This document shows, piece by piece, positions 53,569-61,625 of a stretch of DNA of 64,000 bases. Position 1 is the first letter of the stretch. Every line of letters starts with the position of its first letter. The stretch comes from Photorhabdus namnaonensis (GTDB taxonomy: Bacteria; Pseudomonadota; Gammaproteobacteria; Enterobacterales; Enterobacteriaceae): contig NZ_LOIC01000063.1 in assembly GCF_001684335.1 (NCBI RefSeq), forward strand, positions 824 through 64,823, written 5' to 3'. The position numbers and the translations under genes were made by a program. The notes below the pieces were generated by a model. That model saw only the letters and a list, made by a program, of their open reading frames with translations. It was not told the DNA's origin and made no database searches.

Positions 53569-54272
53569 TGCTGTCGCCTGCTCAACTACACCGGGCCGCG
53601 GTTGAACTTCGCCAGAAACTGGCGCGGCAACAAGCGGTTGTGATTGCAGAGGGGGCGAGTATGCACCTGCAAGCCCGCGCCATTGAGCAGGATATTAAGC
53701 GGTTACGCCAGTTGGCGTTAACGGCGGAACGGGTAGAGATGAAAAAGCGGGAATTGTTGCCTAATTATCTGCCCACGGCGGAACGCTACATCACCGAGGG
53801 GGAAATTTACCGAAACCCGATTTTTGCTTACTGCGTGATCTGGTTATTTGATATTGGGGATTTTGCCAAAGGATTGGATTGGGCCGATATCGCCATTGAG
53901 CAAGGGCAGCTCACCCCCGACAATTTTCGCAGTAGCTTTCCGGCCTTTGTTGCCGACACGGTTTTACTCTGGGCACAGGTGGAAGCCGACGCCGGGAATA
54001 GTGTTGACCCCTATTTTTCAAGGACATTTCAGAATGTCACGGACAAATGGAAAGTACACGAAAAAATTAAGGCCAAATACTACAAATTTGCTGCCTTGAA
54101 CCTGTTGAAAGGGGATAACACTGAAATTAAGGCGAGTGCGGTTGATAGGTGGGATGTGCTGGAGCAGGCGGATATCTGGTTATCAAAAGCGCATCAGTGC
54201 AACCCGAAATCAGGCGTAAAAACTTATCGGCAACGGATTGCCGCCCGTTTACGGGCACTGACAACAGAATGA
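53568..54272 (+). CDS. Terminase endonuclease (small) subunit, P2 gpM family
   Basis: GpM works with gpP to cut the cos ends during packaging. The 234-residue product begins with GTG at 53568, sharing one base with the capsid stop, as MLSPAQLHRAAVELRQKLAR. It carries the P2 gpM-type segments LPTAERYITEGEIYRNPIFAYC, VIWLFDIGDFAKGLDWADIAI and ADTVLLWAQVEADAG. Length is near that of P2 gpM (247). Confidence 0.9.
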   Translation: MLSPAQLHRAAVELRQKLARQQAVVIAEGASMHLQARAIEQDIKRLRQLALTAERVEMKKRELLPNYLPTAERYITEGEIYRNPIFAYCVIWLFDIGDFAKGLDWADIAIEQGQLTPDNFRSSFPAFVADTVLLWAQVEADAGNSVDPYFSRTFQNVTDKWKVHEKIKAKYYKFAALNLLKGDNTEIKASAVDRWDVLEQADIWLSKAHQCNPKSGVKTYRQRIAARLRALTTE

Positions 54273-54275
54273 AAA

Positions 54276-54830
54276 ATGACTACCGCAAGCCAGAGCGGGC
54301 GCGGTGGAGGCATGGCAAGGATTGCTCATGGCCGTGGAAACCGGACTGCCCGCTTTTTTATAGATGAGAGAGGCGAGATGTTTAGTGGCAACACCCTCGA
54401 TTATCGGGATGAACCGTTGACCAATGACGGTTTTTGGCCGGATTTGAATCTGCGCGAATTTCAGGTGAACCGCAATATTCCGGCTGACTTAGATAATGGC
54501 CTGTTATCTCATGCACTGCTGGCAAGTGCCGCTGAAATCAATCTTGACTTACAGCGTCTGAAAGTCCGATTGCAGGCAAAAGGCTATCAGAAAGCGGCCA
54601 ATGTGCAAGGCATTGCTATCAATGGCGTTAATGCATTAGTCGGTCAGTATAAAAAGGCTGTTTATGCCAGGGCAAAAGCGGATCTGTTGGGGGAATACAC
54701 GGCTATTGTCAGTCGTGCCCCTCATCCGCCGCAAGAAAGTCCTGAACTACGTCCCCGTTTATTAGCGGAAGCGGCTTTTGTTATCCGCAATATGAAGGGG
54801 TACGGGCGCACAACGGTACGCATGATATGA
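54276..54830 (+). CDS. Head completion/stabilisation protein (P2 gpL family)
   Basis: The 184-residue product lies in the gpL position and shares its pattern: a flexible N-terminus, then FWPDLNLREFQVNRNIPADL, and a helical region with LLASAAEINLDLQRLK and QYKKAVYARAKADLLGEY. GpL closes filled heads before tail joining. An in-frame Met at residue 13 or 35 could be the real start; the first Met has GAATGAAAA nearby but no strong site. It overlaps the next gene by 4 bases. Confidence 0.8.
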   Translation: MTTASQSGRGGGMARIAHGRGNRTARFFIDERGEMFSGNTLDYRDEPLTNDGFWPDLNLREFQVNRNIPADLDNGLLSHALLASAAEINLDLQRLKVRLQAKGYQKAANVQGIAINGVNALVGQYKKAVYARAKADLLGEYTAIVSRAPHPPQESPELRPRLLAEAAFVIRNMKGYGRTTVRMI

Positions 54831-55324
54831 GCAAGTTACATCATTTAACGGCATTTTTGCGGGAAAACCTGCCAGAACGTCTCTGTAAGATAGAATTTAC
54901 CAGTGAAATGGATGAAATTCGTTTTATTCCTGCGCAACGCGATTTAGGTCTGGGGCAATACCAGATGTTTATCCAGCAGTATGAGGCGGTGATTGCCTGG
55001 GGACGTTTCCCATACCGAGAGTTTGATCCGCGCTATGTCCCGTTGTTAATAGATGTGTGGCTGACTGAGCAGGGCAATGAGTTAGGGGATGCCAATCTGG
55101 AGCCGGAACGGCCCGCTATGACCGTTGAAGTGGATGAGGAAACCGCTGTAGTTGTGGTGTCGTTGTCACTGTCAGAGCCTGTTGTCATGCGTGAAGATAA
55201 AAACGGCATTGTCCCCTTTGAGGGTAAGCGCTGGATGCTGGCTGATACTGAAATCTGGTTTGCTGAAAAGGGGGTTTTGCATTGTGTGAATGAGTCAGGC
55301 GCACCCGTTGGACAAAGCCAATAA
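54827..55324 (+). CDS. Tail completion protein (P2 gpR family)
   Basis: The 165-residue product lies in the gpR position. GpR helps complete the tail end that binds the head. Features are the basic N-terminal helix (LHHLTAFLRENLPERL), the segment AVIAWGRFPYREFDPRYVPLL, and a strand-rich half with VEVDEETAVVVVSLSLSEPV like P2 gpR. It overlaps its neighbours by 4 bases and 1 base, so it is coupled in the operon. Confidence 0.8.
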   Translation: MSKLHHLTAFLRENLPERLCKIEFTSEMDEIRFIPAQRDLGLGQYQMFIQQYEAVIAWGRFPYREFDPRYVPLLIDVWLTEQGNELGDANLEPERPAMTVEVDEETAVVVVSLSLSEPVVMREDKNGIVPFEGKRWMLADTEIWFAEKGVLHCVNESGAPVGQSQ

Positions 55325-55998
55325 TGATAACTGGGCAGTTAAACCGAAATCAGCTTAAGGCACTGCAAAACGCACTGAGTGACCTTGAACTCCCCCCGAA
55401 AAAGCGCCAGCGCCTGTTATGGCGGATTGCGAAATACGGGGTGATCCAGGCGGCAAAACGCAATGTGCGCAATCAGCAATCACCGGATGGCGGGCGATGG
55501 ACTGCCAGAAAAAGCCCGTGGCGCAAGAAGATGCTCAGGAACATGCCGAAGCTCTTGCATATTCGGGAAATGCCGGAAAATAACGCCGTGCGCATTTACC
55601 TGCAAGGCGGGCATTACCGGAATGGAAAACAACAGGTTCCTGCGGGTGTTGTGGGATATGCACAGCAAAGTGGGATGCGTGTTCAGGTCAGTCGGCGGCA
55701 AGTGCAAAAGAACATTGATCGCGAGCGCATGGCAACTATTAAGCAGGCGAAAAAACTGCGGGATTTGGGTTATCAGGTTAAGAAGGGCAAACGCTGGCGG
55801 AAGCCCCCGATAAAGGAAATTACCGCTAATATAAAATTTATTCAGGCAGGGGTATTGATCCGCGAACTGAGCGGCGGGACGGTTAAACGTTCATGGACGA
55901 TTGAAGTTCCTGCCCGTCAGTTCTTAGGTATCAATGATGAAGAATTCAGTCAAGCGCTGGCTCGCCAGTTGCAGGGCATTGGATACGGTGTGGGTTAA
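55324..55998 (+). CDS. Virion morphogenesis protein (P2 gpS family)
   Basis: The 224-residue basic protein belongs to the tail-completion gpS / virion morphogenesis family. Visible marks are PPKKRQRLLWRIAKYGVIQAA, NQQSPDGGRWTARKSPWRKKML and the C-terminal EVPARQFLGINDEE. It is longer than P2 gpS (150) because of a lysine-rich insert (about 100-185). It follows gpR directly and precedes the sheath gene by 24 bases. Confidence 0.82.
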   Translation: MITGQLNRNQLKALQNALSDLELPPKKRQRLLWRIAKYGVIQAAKRNVRNQQSPDGGRWTARKSPWRKKMLRNMPKLLHIREMPENNAVRIYLQGGHYRNGKQQVPAGVVGYAQQSGMRVQVSRRQVQKNIDRERMATIKQAKKLRDLGYQVKKGKRWRKPPIKEITANIKFIQAGVLIRELSGGTVKRSWTIEVPARQFLGINDEEFSQALARQLQGIGYGVG

Positions 55999-56021
55999 GC
56001 GCATTGATAAGGGATTAAATT

Positions 56022-57143
56022 ATGTGGCCACATGTTCAGGTTAGCCAGGTTAATCAACTGCAAGGTGAAACCCGGGAAATTGAGCGAGTCTTGCTTTTCG
56101 TTGGGACGGGAAAAACCAACGTAGGTAAAACCATTGCGGTTAATACCCAGACGGACTTTGATTCTGTACTGGGAACGGCACAAACCGCCCTGAAACGTCA
56201 CGTACTGGCCGCAATGGCAAATGCGGGGCAAAACTGGTCTGGCTATGTTCATGTGTTGCCGGAATCGGCGGATGAATTGGCGTTTGTTGAGGCGGTGACG
56301 TCGGCGCAGCGTATAGCCAGTATTGAGGGCTATGCGCTGACGGTCGGTGCAACCAAAGCCATCATTAAAGCCGCGCAAACCTTGCGAGCCAACACGATGG
56401 CTAAATTTGGTCGCTGGCAGTGGGCCATTCTGGCGGTTGATGGCACACAGGCAAAAGAGACTTGGGCGGATTATGTCACTCGCCTGGCAGAGCTACAAAA
56501 GGGTGAAGCTGTGGCATCGGTGCAACTGGTGCCGTGTCTGTGGGGCAATGAGGCGGGCGTATTGGCAGGGCGTTTATGTAACCACACTGTCACCGTGGCG
56601 GACAGTCCCGCACGGGTACAAACCGGGGCGTTGATGGAGTTGGGTTCAACCGATTTTCCAAAAGATGGCACAGGTCAGCCGATTGATCTGGCAACCTTGC
56701 AGGCACTGGAAAAACTGCGTTTCAGTGTGCCGATGTGGTATCCCGATTATGATGGCATGTATTGGTCAGAGGGTCGCACATTGGACGTAGAAGGCGGAGA
56801 CTACCAGAGTATCGAAAACTTGCGGGTTGTCGATAAAGTAGCGCGTCGGGTGCGCTTGCAGGCTATCGCTAAAATTGCCGACCGTAGCTTAAACAGCACG
56901 CCGGGCAGTGTCGCAACGCATCAGGCATACTTCGCCCGTACCTTGCGTGAAATGTCGCGCAGTACTGAAATTAACGGCGTGACTTTTCCGGGGGAAGTGA
57001 AATCCCCAAAAGATGAAGACGTGGTGATTACATGGCGTAATAAAAACACGGTGGAAATTTATATCACTGTTCGCACTTACGAATGTCCGAAAGGGATCTC
57101 GGTGAGTCTGTTGCTGGATAGCAGTCTGGAGAAAACCGCATGA
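56022..57143 (+). CDS. Tail sheath protein (DUF2586, HP1/K139 type)
   Basis: The 373-residue product begins MWPHVQVSQVNQLQGETREI and matches DUF2586 proteins that take the place of the contractile sheath gpFI in HP1/K139-type phages. It has a strand-rich N-terminal part (RVLLFVGTGKTNVGKT) and a C-terminal ring-forming part with MWYPDYDGMYWSEGRTLDVEG and the RRVRLQAIAKIADRSLNS segment. A contractile sheath implies myovirus particles. It overlaps the tube gene by 4 bases. Confidence 0.85.
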   Translation: MWPHVQVSQVNQLQGETREIERVLLFVGTGKTNVGKTIAVNTQTDFDSVLGTAQTALKRHVLAAMANAGQNWSGYVHVLPESADELAFVEAVTSAQRIASIEGYALTVGATKAIIKAAQTLRANTMAKFGRWQWAILAVDGTQAKETWADYVTRLAELQKGEAVASVQLVPCLWGNEAGVLAGRLCNHTVTVADSPARVQTGALMELGSTDFPKDGTGQPIDLATLQALEKLRFSVPMWYPDYDGMYWSEGRTLDVEGGDYQSIENLRVVDKVARRVRLQAIAKIADRSLNSTPGSVATHQAYFARTLREMSRSTEINGVTFPGEVKSPKDEDVVITWRNKNTVEIYITVRTYECPKGISVSLLLDSSLEKTA

Positions 57144-57595
57144 GCAAACGTATTTCAGGCCAGTCGGTTGATTTTAATATGGACGGGGATCTGGTTCATG
57201 CGGAAAAGGTCAATCTGTCCATTACGGACAACACCGCCGCCGCCCAAACACAGGGCGTACCGGATGGCTATATTTCCGGTGATGTGGCGGCAGAGGGGGA
57301 GATTGAACTCAGTACCAAATATCTGGAGATTGTGACCGCTAAAGCGCGCACGGTGGGTTCATGGCGGGGTATTCAGCCCGTCGATTTGATGTGGTATGCC
57401 AAGGCCGGTAACGAAGAAATCAAAGTTGAGGCTTACGGCTGCAAGCTGATTGTCAGCGACATTCTGGACGTTGATCCGAAAGGCGGCAGTGTCATGACGC
57501 ATAAAGTGAAATTTGTGGTGACCAGTCCCGATTTTGTGCGCATTAATGGCATTCCCTATCTGGAAGCAGAACTGACACAAAGCCTGATAGGGTAA
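57140..57595 (+). CDS. Tail tube protein (DUF2597, HP1/K139 type)
   Basis: The 151-residue product starts MSKRISGQSVDFNMDGDLVH and matches DUF2597, the putative tail-tube protein that follows the DUF2586 sheath in HP1-type phages. It is strand-rich with a GYISGDVAAEGEIELSTKYL segment and a KLIVSDILDVDPKGG loop, as in tube proteins with a rolled beta fold. It is coupled to the sheath gene by a 4-base overlap. Confidence 0.85.
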   Translation: MSKRISGQSVDFNMDGDLVHAEKVNLSITDNTAAAQTQGVPDGYISGDVAAEGEIELSTKYLEIVTAKARTVGSWRGIQPVDLMWYAKAGNEEIKVEAYGCKLIVSDILDVDPKGGSVMTHKVKFVVTSPDFVRINGIPYLEAELTQSLIG

Positions 57596-57607
57596 AGAGG
57601 GGTGTTC

Positions 57608-57900
57608 ATGGAAGAACATGAGAAAACCTTTGTGACGCTGGTGCTATTGGGGGCACTGATTGCGTTAGGAAAGATGCTAACAGGTGATGAGCCGATCACT
57701 CTGCGGCTTTTCATTGGCCGGATTATTTTAGGGTCGGCTGTGTCAGTGATGGCGGGGGTATTACTGATTTGGTGGCCGGGCATCAGCCCGATAGCGGGAC
57801 AGGGATAGGCAGCGCATTAGGGATTGCTGGCTATCAGTTAATTGAAGTTTGGCTACGCAAGCGCGGCAGCGCTTTGTTAACAGGGAAGTTGAAGAAATGA
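57608..57900 (+). pseudogene. Phage holin (HP1/K139 type), frameshifted
   Basis: From ATG 57608 (behind AGAGGGG) the frame gives a membrane protein of 66 residues with two hydrophobic segments, ending early at TAG 57806. One base back, the frame GTGIGSALGIAGYQLIEVWL continues to TGA 57898, which overlaps the endolysin ATG (ATGA). Joined, the product is about 97 residues, with the C-terminus conserved in this holin family. One G is missing in the GGG run 57796-57798. A 66-residue product could retain some pore activity. Confidence 0.8.
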
Positions 57901-58235
57901 CACTGAGTGAAAAACAGCAATTATTTGCGGTACTGGTCGCGCAATTGATCTTATGGGCGGACGAACACGGTTATCGCCTGACTTTAGGCGAGGCTTATCG
58001 TACACCAGAACAAGCGAAGTTAAACGCTCAGACAGGGAAAGGCATTGCCAATAGCCTGCATATTCAGCGGCTGGCGATAGATCTGAATTTATTTATCCGG
58101 GGCGAGTACCAGACAAACAGTCATGCTTATTTACCGTTAGGGGAATATTGGGAATCTCTTGGCGGAACGTGGGGCGGGCGATTTTCTCGACCGGACGGCA
58201 ATCATTTCTCACTGGCGCATAATGGGGTGAAATGA
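57897..58235 (+). CDS. Endolysin, M15-family peptidase
   Basis: The 112-residue product from 57897 is an M15 (VanY-like) zinc peptidase that cuts peptidoglycan cross-bridges. It carries the GEAYRTPEQAKLNAQTGKG segment and the zinc ligands His in NSLHIQRLAIDLN with its Asp, and His in GNHFSLAH. The start overlaps the holin stop (ATGA); the longer upstream in-frame start is rejected. HP1 itself uses a lysozyme, so the lysis enzyme differs here. The gene is followed by the nested spanins. Confidence 0.88.
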   Translation: MTLSEKQQLFAVLVAQLILWADEHGYRLTLGEAYRTPEQAKLNAQTGKGIANSLHIQRLAIDLNLFIRGEYQTNSHAYLPLGEYWESLGGTWGGRFSRPDGNHFSLAHNGVK

Positions 58236-58624
58236 TGTTCAATGCCCGGATGCTGTATTTGACTTTCCTTGCATTGGCATTCTGTGCAGGCTGGCGAGTA
58301 AACCATTATTACCGTGACAGTCTGGAGTTGAATGTCACACGGGCAGCGGATGCTACAGGGGAAAAAATCAGGCAGGAACTGCAACACATTTCCAGTGTAT
58401 CCGCCCGACAATTGGAAAATAAATTAGAAGGGATAGCCCATGCCGCCCCACGAGAGATTCATACTGAAATGGTTCGGCCTGTTTTTACTCATGTGTGCGT
58501 TAGCCCTGAATTTGTCAGGATGTACAACGATACAGCCGAAAGTATTGAACGAACACTATCAGGAAAACTTACTGACAAAATGTCAGGGCAGATTACCCCG
58601 GCTGACGGGAACAACCGGAAATAA
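58232..58624 (+). CDS. Inner-membrane spanin (Rz-like)
   Basis: The 130-residue product begins MMFNARMLYLTFLALAFCAGW (one membrane signal anchor, about residues 5-22), followed by a periplasmic helical region with SLELNVTRAADATGEKIRQEL. This is the layout of i-spanins, which work with an outer-membrane lipoprotein to fuse the two membranes at the end of lysis. It overlaps the endolysin by 4 bases and carries the o-spanin gene nested in a second frame. Confidence 0.75.
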   Translation: MMFNARMLYLTFLALAFCAGWRVNHYYRDSLELNVTRAADATGEKIRQELQHISSVSARQLENKLEGIAHAAPREIHTEMVRPVFTHVCVSPEFVRMYNDTAESIERTLSGKLTDKMSGQITPADGNNRK

Positions 58625-58733
58625 TCTGGCAAATGTTATAATGGATTACTCCAAATTATATGGTAATTGCGCCGCACGGCATAATCAATTAGTGGATGAA
58701 ATTAATAAAAGAAAGGAATTAACCTATGAGTAA
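58440..58733 (+). CDS. Outer-membrane spanin lipoprotein (Rz1-like), nested in Rz
   Basis: The 97-residue product begins inside the Rz-like gene in another frame. It has a signal peptide with lipobox LNLSGC (Cys at about residue 28, then TTIQPKVL), a proline-containing spacer and a C-terminal helix, as in Rz1 proteins. The first 184 bases overlap Rz and the rest extends past it, and the stop overlaps the tail-chaperone gene by 8 bases. This is a typical nested spanin pair. Confidence 0.75.
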   Translation: MPPHERFILKWFGLFLLMCALALNLSGCTTIQPKVLNEHYQENLLTKCQGRLPRLTGTTGNNLANVIMDYSKLYGNCAARHNQLVDEINKRKELTYE

Positions 58734-58995
58734 AGAAAATAAAGTCATTACTTTAATTGTCGGTGAAAATGAAATTACATTCGAGCCGAATATTGTTGCT
58801 TATAATAGCATGATTAACGATATGGCAATGGATAATAAGGTTGTCCCCATTGTTACCTATTTGCGCCGTATTGTTCAGCCTGCGTCTAAATCAATTTTAG
58901 ATGAATGGTTAAAAATACCCGGTGCCGCGATGCAAATCGTTGAAAAGGTCAATGCCGAATATGCGCCCAAATTGGAAATTGAAATAAAAAACTAA
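58726..58995 (+). CDS. Tail assembly chaperone, short product
   Basis: The 89-residue product begins MSKENKVITLIVGENEITFEP and lies between the lysis genes and the tape measure, where lambda G and P2 E lie. Its size, small strand-rich N-terminus and helical rest fit tail assembly chaperones that bind the tape measure before tail polymerisation. It ends EIKN-stop, where the last codons form the slippery sequence A AAA AAC (58986-58992). Confidence 0.8.
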   Translation: MSKENKVITLIVGENEITFEPNIVAYNSMINDMAMDNKVVPIVTYLRRIVQPASKSILDEWLKIPGAAMQIVEKVNAEYAPKLEIEIKN

Positions 58996-59186
58996 ATACG
59001 CGGGTTAAATCCATTGATAACAGCCTGTTTGAACAAGCGTTAATATTGCGCCGTCATTATTTACCGAATGAGAACGATAATACGGACAATTTAGCCCGTG
59101 CAATTTGGTTGGATAATCGTTATTGGGAAAATATGCGAATCGCCACCGCGAATGGTATTGCATTGGCATTAAAGGGTGAACCATGA
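58726..59186 (+). CDS. Tail assembly chaperone, -1 frameshift product
   Basis: If ribosomes slip back one base on A AAA AAC at 58986-58992, translation continues from CTA 58992 for 64 codons (LNTRVKSIDNSLFEQ... to ...NGIALALKGEP) and stops at TGA 59184, overlapping the tape-measure ATG (ATGA at 59183). The product would be about 153 residues. This is the lambda G/GT and P2 E/E' arrangement, where the minor fusion recruits the tape measure. The extension has no good start of its own. It was deduced from sequence only. Confidence 0.75.
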
Positions 59187-61285
59187 GGCAATTAGATTTT
59201 ACATTAAGCCTAATTGATAAACTGACACAACCGCTTGCCAGTGCAAAAGCGGCTGTTTCTGGGTTTGCCAAAGCATCACAAACGGCGTTTGAAAAAATTG
59301 CAATCGGCGGCGCAGGGTTAGCGGGGACATTTTGGTCAATTAAGGGGTTTCTTGATCCGGCTATTCAATGGGATGATGCGATGACAGAGGCATCACTCCA
59401 GGGGGTTGATAGTGGCGTGATGGAGAAAGTGGCGGCGGATGCCATGAAGTTCAGTTCATTGTATGGCAAGTCATCGATTGAATTTGTGCAATCAACGGCG
59501 GAAATTAGTAAGAAGATTAGCGAACTGTCACAAAATGACTTACCGCAGATAACTAACATCACCCATATCACCGCCGCCGCCCTGAAATCCAGCGCGGCAG
59601 ATACAACTAAATATATGGGGCAGATGTTTTCGAATTTTTCCAGCCATGCTAAAGCCGTAGGGAATATTCAGTTTGCTGAGGAACTGGCGGGAAAAGCCAT
59701 CATCATGTCGAAAACATTTGGCGCCAGTATGGAGGACATCGCGGATTTGATGGAGGGGACCCGCGCAGCAGGAACGCATTTCGGGGTAGGTATTGATGAA
59801 CAATTGGCGGTATTGGGGGAATTGCACCGTTCATTGGGTACAGAGGCCAGTAGTGTTTATGAATCGTTTTTGACCGATGCCGCTGAGGGTGCGAAAAAAC
59901 TTAGCATCAGCTTTGTTAATGCCTCTGGTCATATGCTAACCCTGCCGGAAATGTTGGAAAAGCTACAGACCAAATATGGCAAAAGTATTGAGGGCAACCT
60001 TAAGGCACAAAAAGAAATTGAGGAGGCGTTTGGCGATTCCGCCATTGTCGTAAAACAATTGTATGGCAATGTGGATATGCTGCGTAAGAATATTTCGGCA
60101 TTAGGGGCCAATGATGGCCTGAAACGTGCTCGCGAAATGGCTGAGCGGATGGCGAACCCGTGGGCGCGGTTACACGCTATTTGGCAGAATATCCGTATTG
60201 CCGTAGGTTCAACATTGCTCCCGGTTATTTCTTCACTGGTCAATAAGCTTGCTAATGCCGGTCAATTACTGGTGCGCTGGCTGAAACTGTTTTCGAATAT
60301 CGCCCGCTGGGTCGGTTATATCACTCTCAGTATTCTGAGTTTTGCCGCTGCGGGGGCTGCCGCCAATCTCGTCATGGGCGTATCTAAATTTATCTGGATT
60401 GGCCTTAAGGGGATTTGGGCGGCCTGTACGCTTGTCATGAAACTGGGAGCGGCGGCGGTGTGGCTCTATAACGCGGCTATTATTGCATGGAACACCACAT
60501 TACGCGTGTTACATGGGGTATTGCGGGCTGTCAGGATTGCAGCCTTTTTAGCGGGTATTTCATTCAGCTTCATGACCTGGCCGATCTTGCTGATTATTGC
60601 TGCTATTGCGTTGCTGGCTGTTGGCATTTATCTGCTTATCAGGCATTGGGATGCCATCAAAGCGGCCCTGATGAACACAACCGCCTTTAGGATGGTGGCG
60701 GCGTATGTGAAATGGGTTGGCGGGATATTCAGTGCGGTTTGGGGCGGGATCGCCGAGGGCTGGAATAACCTGTGTAACGGGTTTAGCCGTTTTTCACTGG
60801 CGGATACCTTTGCGGGCATTGTGGAGAATATCGGCAATATTTTCGGCGGCTTATGGGATTGGCTGATGAACTCCTTTTCCGACAGCTACCATTGGATTAT
60901 CGATAAATTAAATAATATTCCCGGTATCAATATTGAAACCCAAGCTATTGAGAAAACCGTCATCGAACCTGTGGGAAAAGTGAAGATCCCTGAAATGGGT
61001 ATTGATGGAAATAACCCGAAAATTATTTCTCAACCCAGTGAGATATTACAGAGACTGCCTCAAAGGATTTCGCCAAGTAAATGGGTTAACCCCCCTGAAA
61101 CGCAGGAGATACTCACAGGCGGGAGAAAACAGGGCATGACTAAAAATGGTCTGCTCAAGGAAATAACAACCCATTCACAGACCATCAATGATAACAGTCG
61201 CCGAATTGAAAATGTGACGTTGAATATTTCCAACGGCATGACACCGGAGCAATTAACGGAATGGGAACAAGTGGCATATGGATGA
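59183..61285 (+). CDS. Tail tape measure protein
   Basis: The 700-residue product sets tail length and is later injected or released. It begins MRQLDFTLSLIDKLTQPLASA, has helical repeats and amphipathic stretches, and a central cluster of four or five hydrophobic segments (about residues 390-490), typical of tape measure proteins of HP1/P2-type myophages. It overlaps the chaperone frameshift stop by 4 bases and the next gene by 8. Confidence 0.92.
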   Translation: MRQLDFTLSLIDKLTQPLASAKAAVSGFAKASQTAFEKIAIGGAGLAGTFWSIKGFLDPAIQWDDAMTEASLQGVDSGVMEKVAADAMKFSSLYGKSSIEFVQSTAEISKKISELSQNDLPQITNITHITAAALKSSAADTTKYMGQMFSNFSSHAKAVGNIQFAEELAGKAIIMSKTFGASMEDIADLMEGTRAAGTHFGVGIDEQLAVLGELHRSLGTEASSVYESFLTDAAEGAKKLSISFVNASGHMLTLPEMLEKLQTKYGKSIEGNLKAQKEIEEAFGDSAIVVKQLYGNVDMLRKNISALGANDGLKRAREMAERMANPWARLHAIWQNIRIAVGSTLLPVISSLVNKLANAGQLLVRWLKLFSNIARWVGYITLSILSFAAAGAAANLVMGVSKFIWIGLKGIWAACTLVMKLGAAAVWLYNAAIIAWNTTLRVLHGVLRAVRIAAFLAGISFSFMTWPILLIIAAIALLAVGIYLLIRHWDAIKAALMNTTAFRMVAAYVKWVGGIFSAVWGGIAEGWNNLCNGFSRFSLADTFAGIVENIGNIFGGLWDWLMNSFSDSYHWIIDKLNNIPGINIETQAIEKTVIEPVGKVKIPEMGIDGNNPKIISQPSEILQRLPQRISPSKWVNPPETQEILTGGRKQGMTKNGLLKEITTHSQTINDNSRRIENVTLNISNGMTPEQLTEWEQVAYG

Positions 61286-61625
61286 GCCGAAATATATTGA
61301 TTTATTCATTAGTGAGCGCAATTTCACACTCAATTCAGGGAATGAGCCACGTTTCTGTCATAACCGTATTTCCATCGGTCAGGATTGTGTACATGCCATT
61401 CTTGAAAGTGGCTTGGCAACGAAACTTATCGCCGAACGCAGCCCAACACTACGGGCAGACATTCACACACAGATAGGCATACTGGTCGAAGACGATGAGC
61501 GGATTATTCCGGGAACCGTCATCATTAATGAAGAATCACCCATTAAGTTATGGATAACTGCTGAAACTTATGATTTTGGCCGTATTAACGTGAGTGTGAG
61601 CAGTGGAAACGAAACCGACGATTGA
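61278..61625 (+). CDS. DUF2590-family baseplate/tail protein
   Basis: The 115-residue product starts MDEPKYIDLFISERNFTLNS and matches DUF2590, a lysozyme-free gpW/gp25-like tail protein that precedes baseplate J in HP1/K139 phages. Segments GLATKLIAERSPTLRADIHTQ and the strand-rich C-terminus are typical. It overlaps the tape measure by 8 bases and baseplate J by 23 bases. Confidence 0.82.
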   Translation: MDEPKYIDLFISERNFTLNSGNEPRFCHNRISIGQDCVHAILESGLATKLIAERSPTLRADIHTQIGILVEDDERIIPGTVIINEESPIKLWITAETYDFGRINVSVSSGNETDD

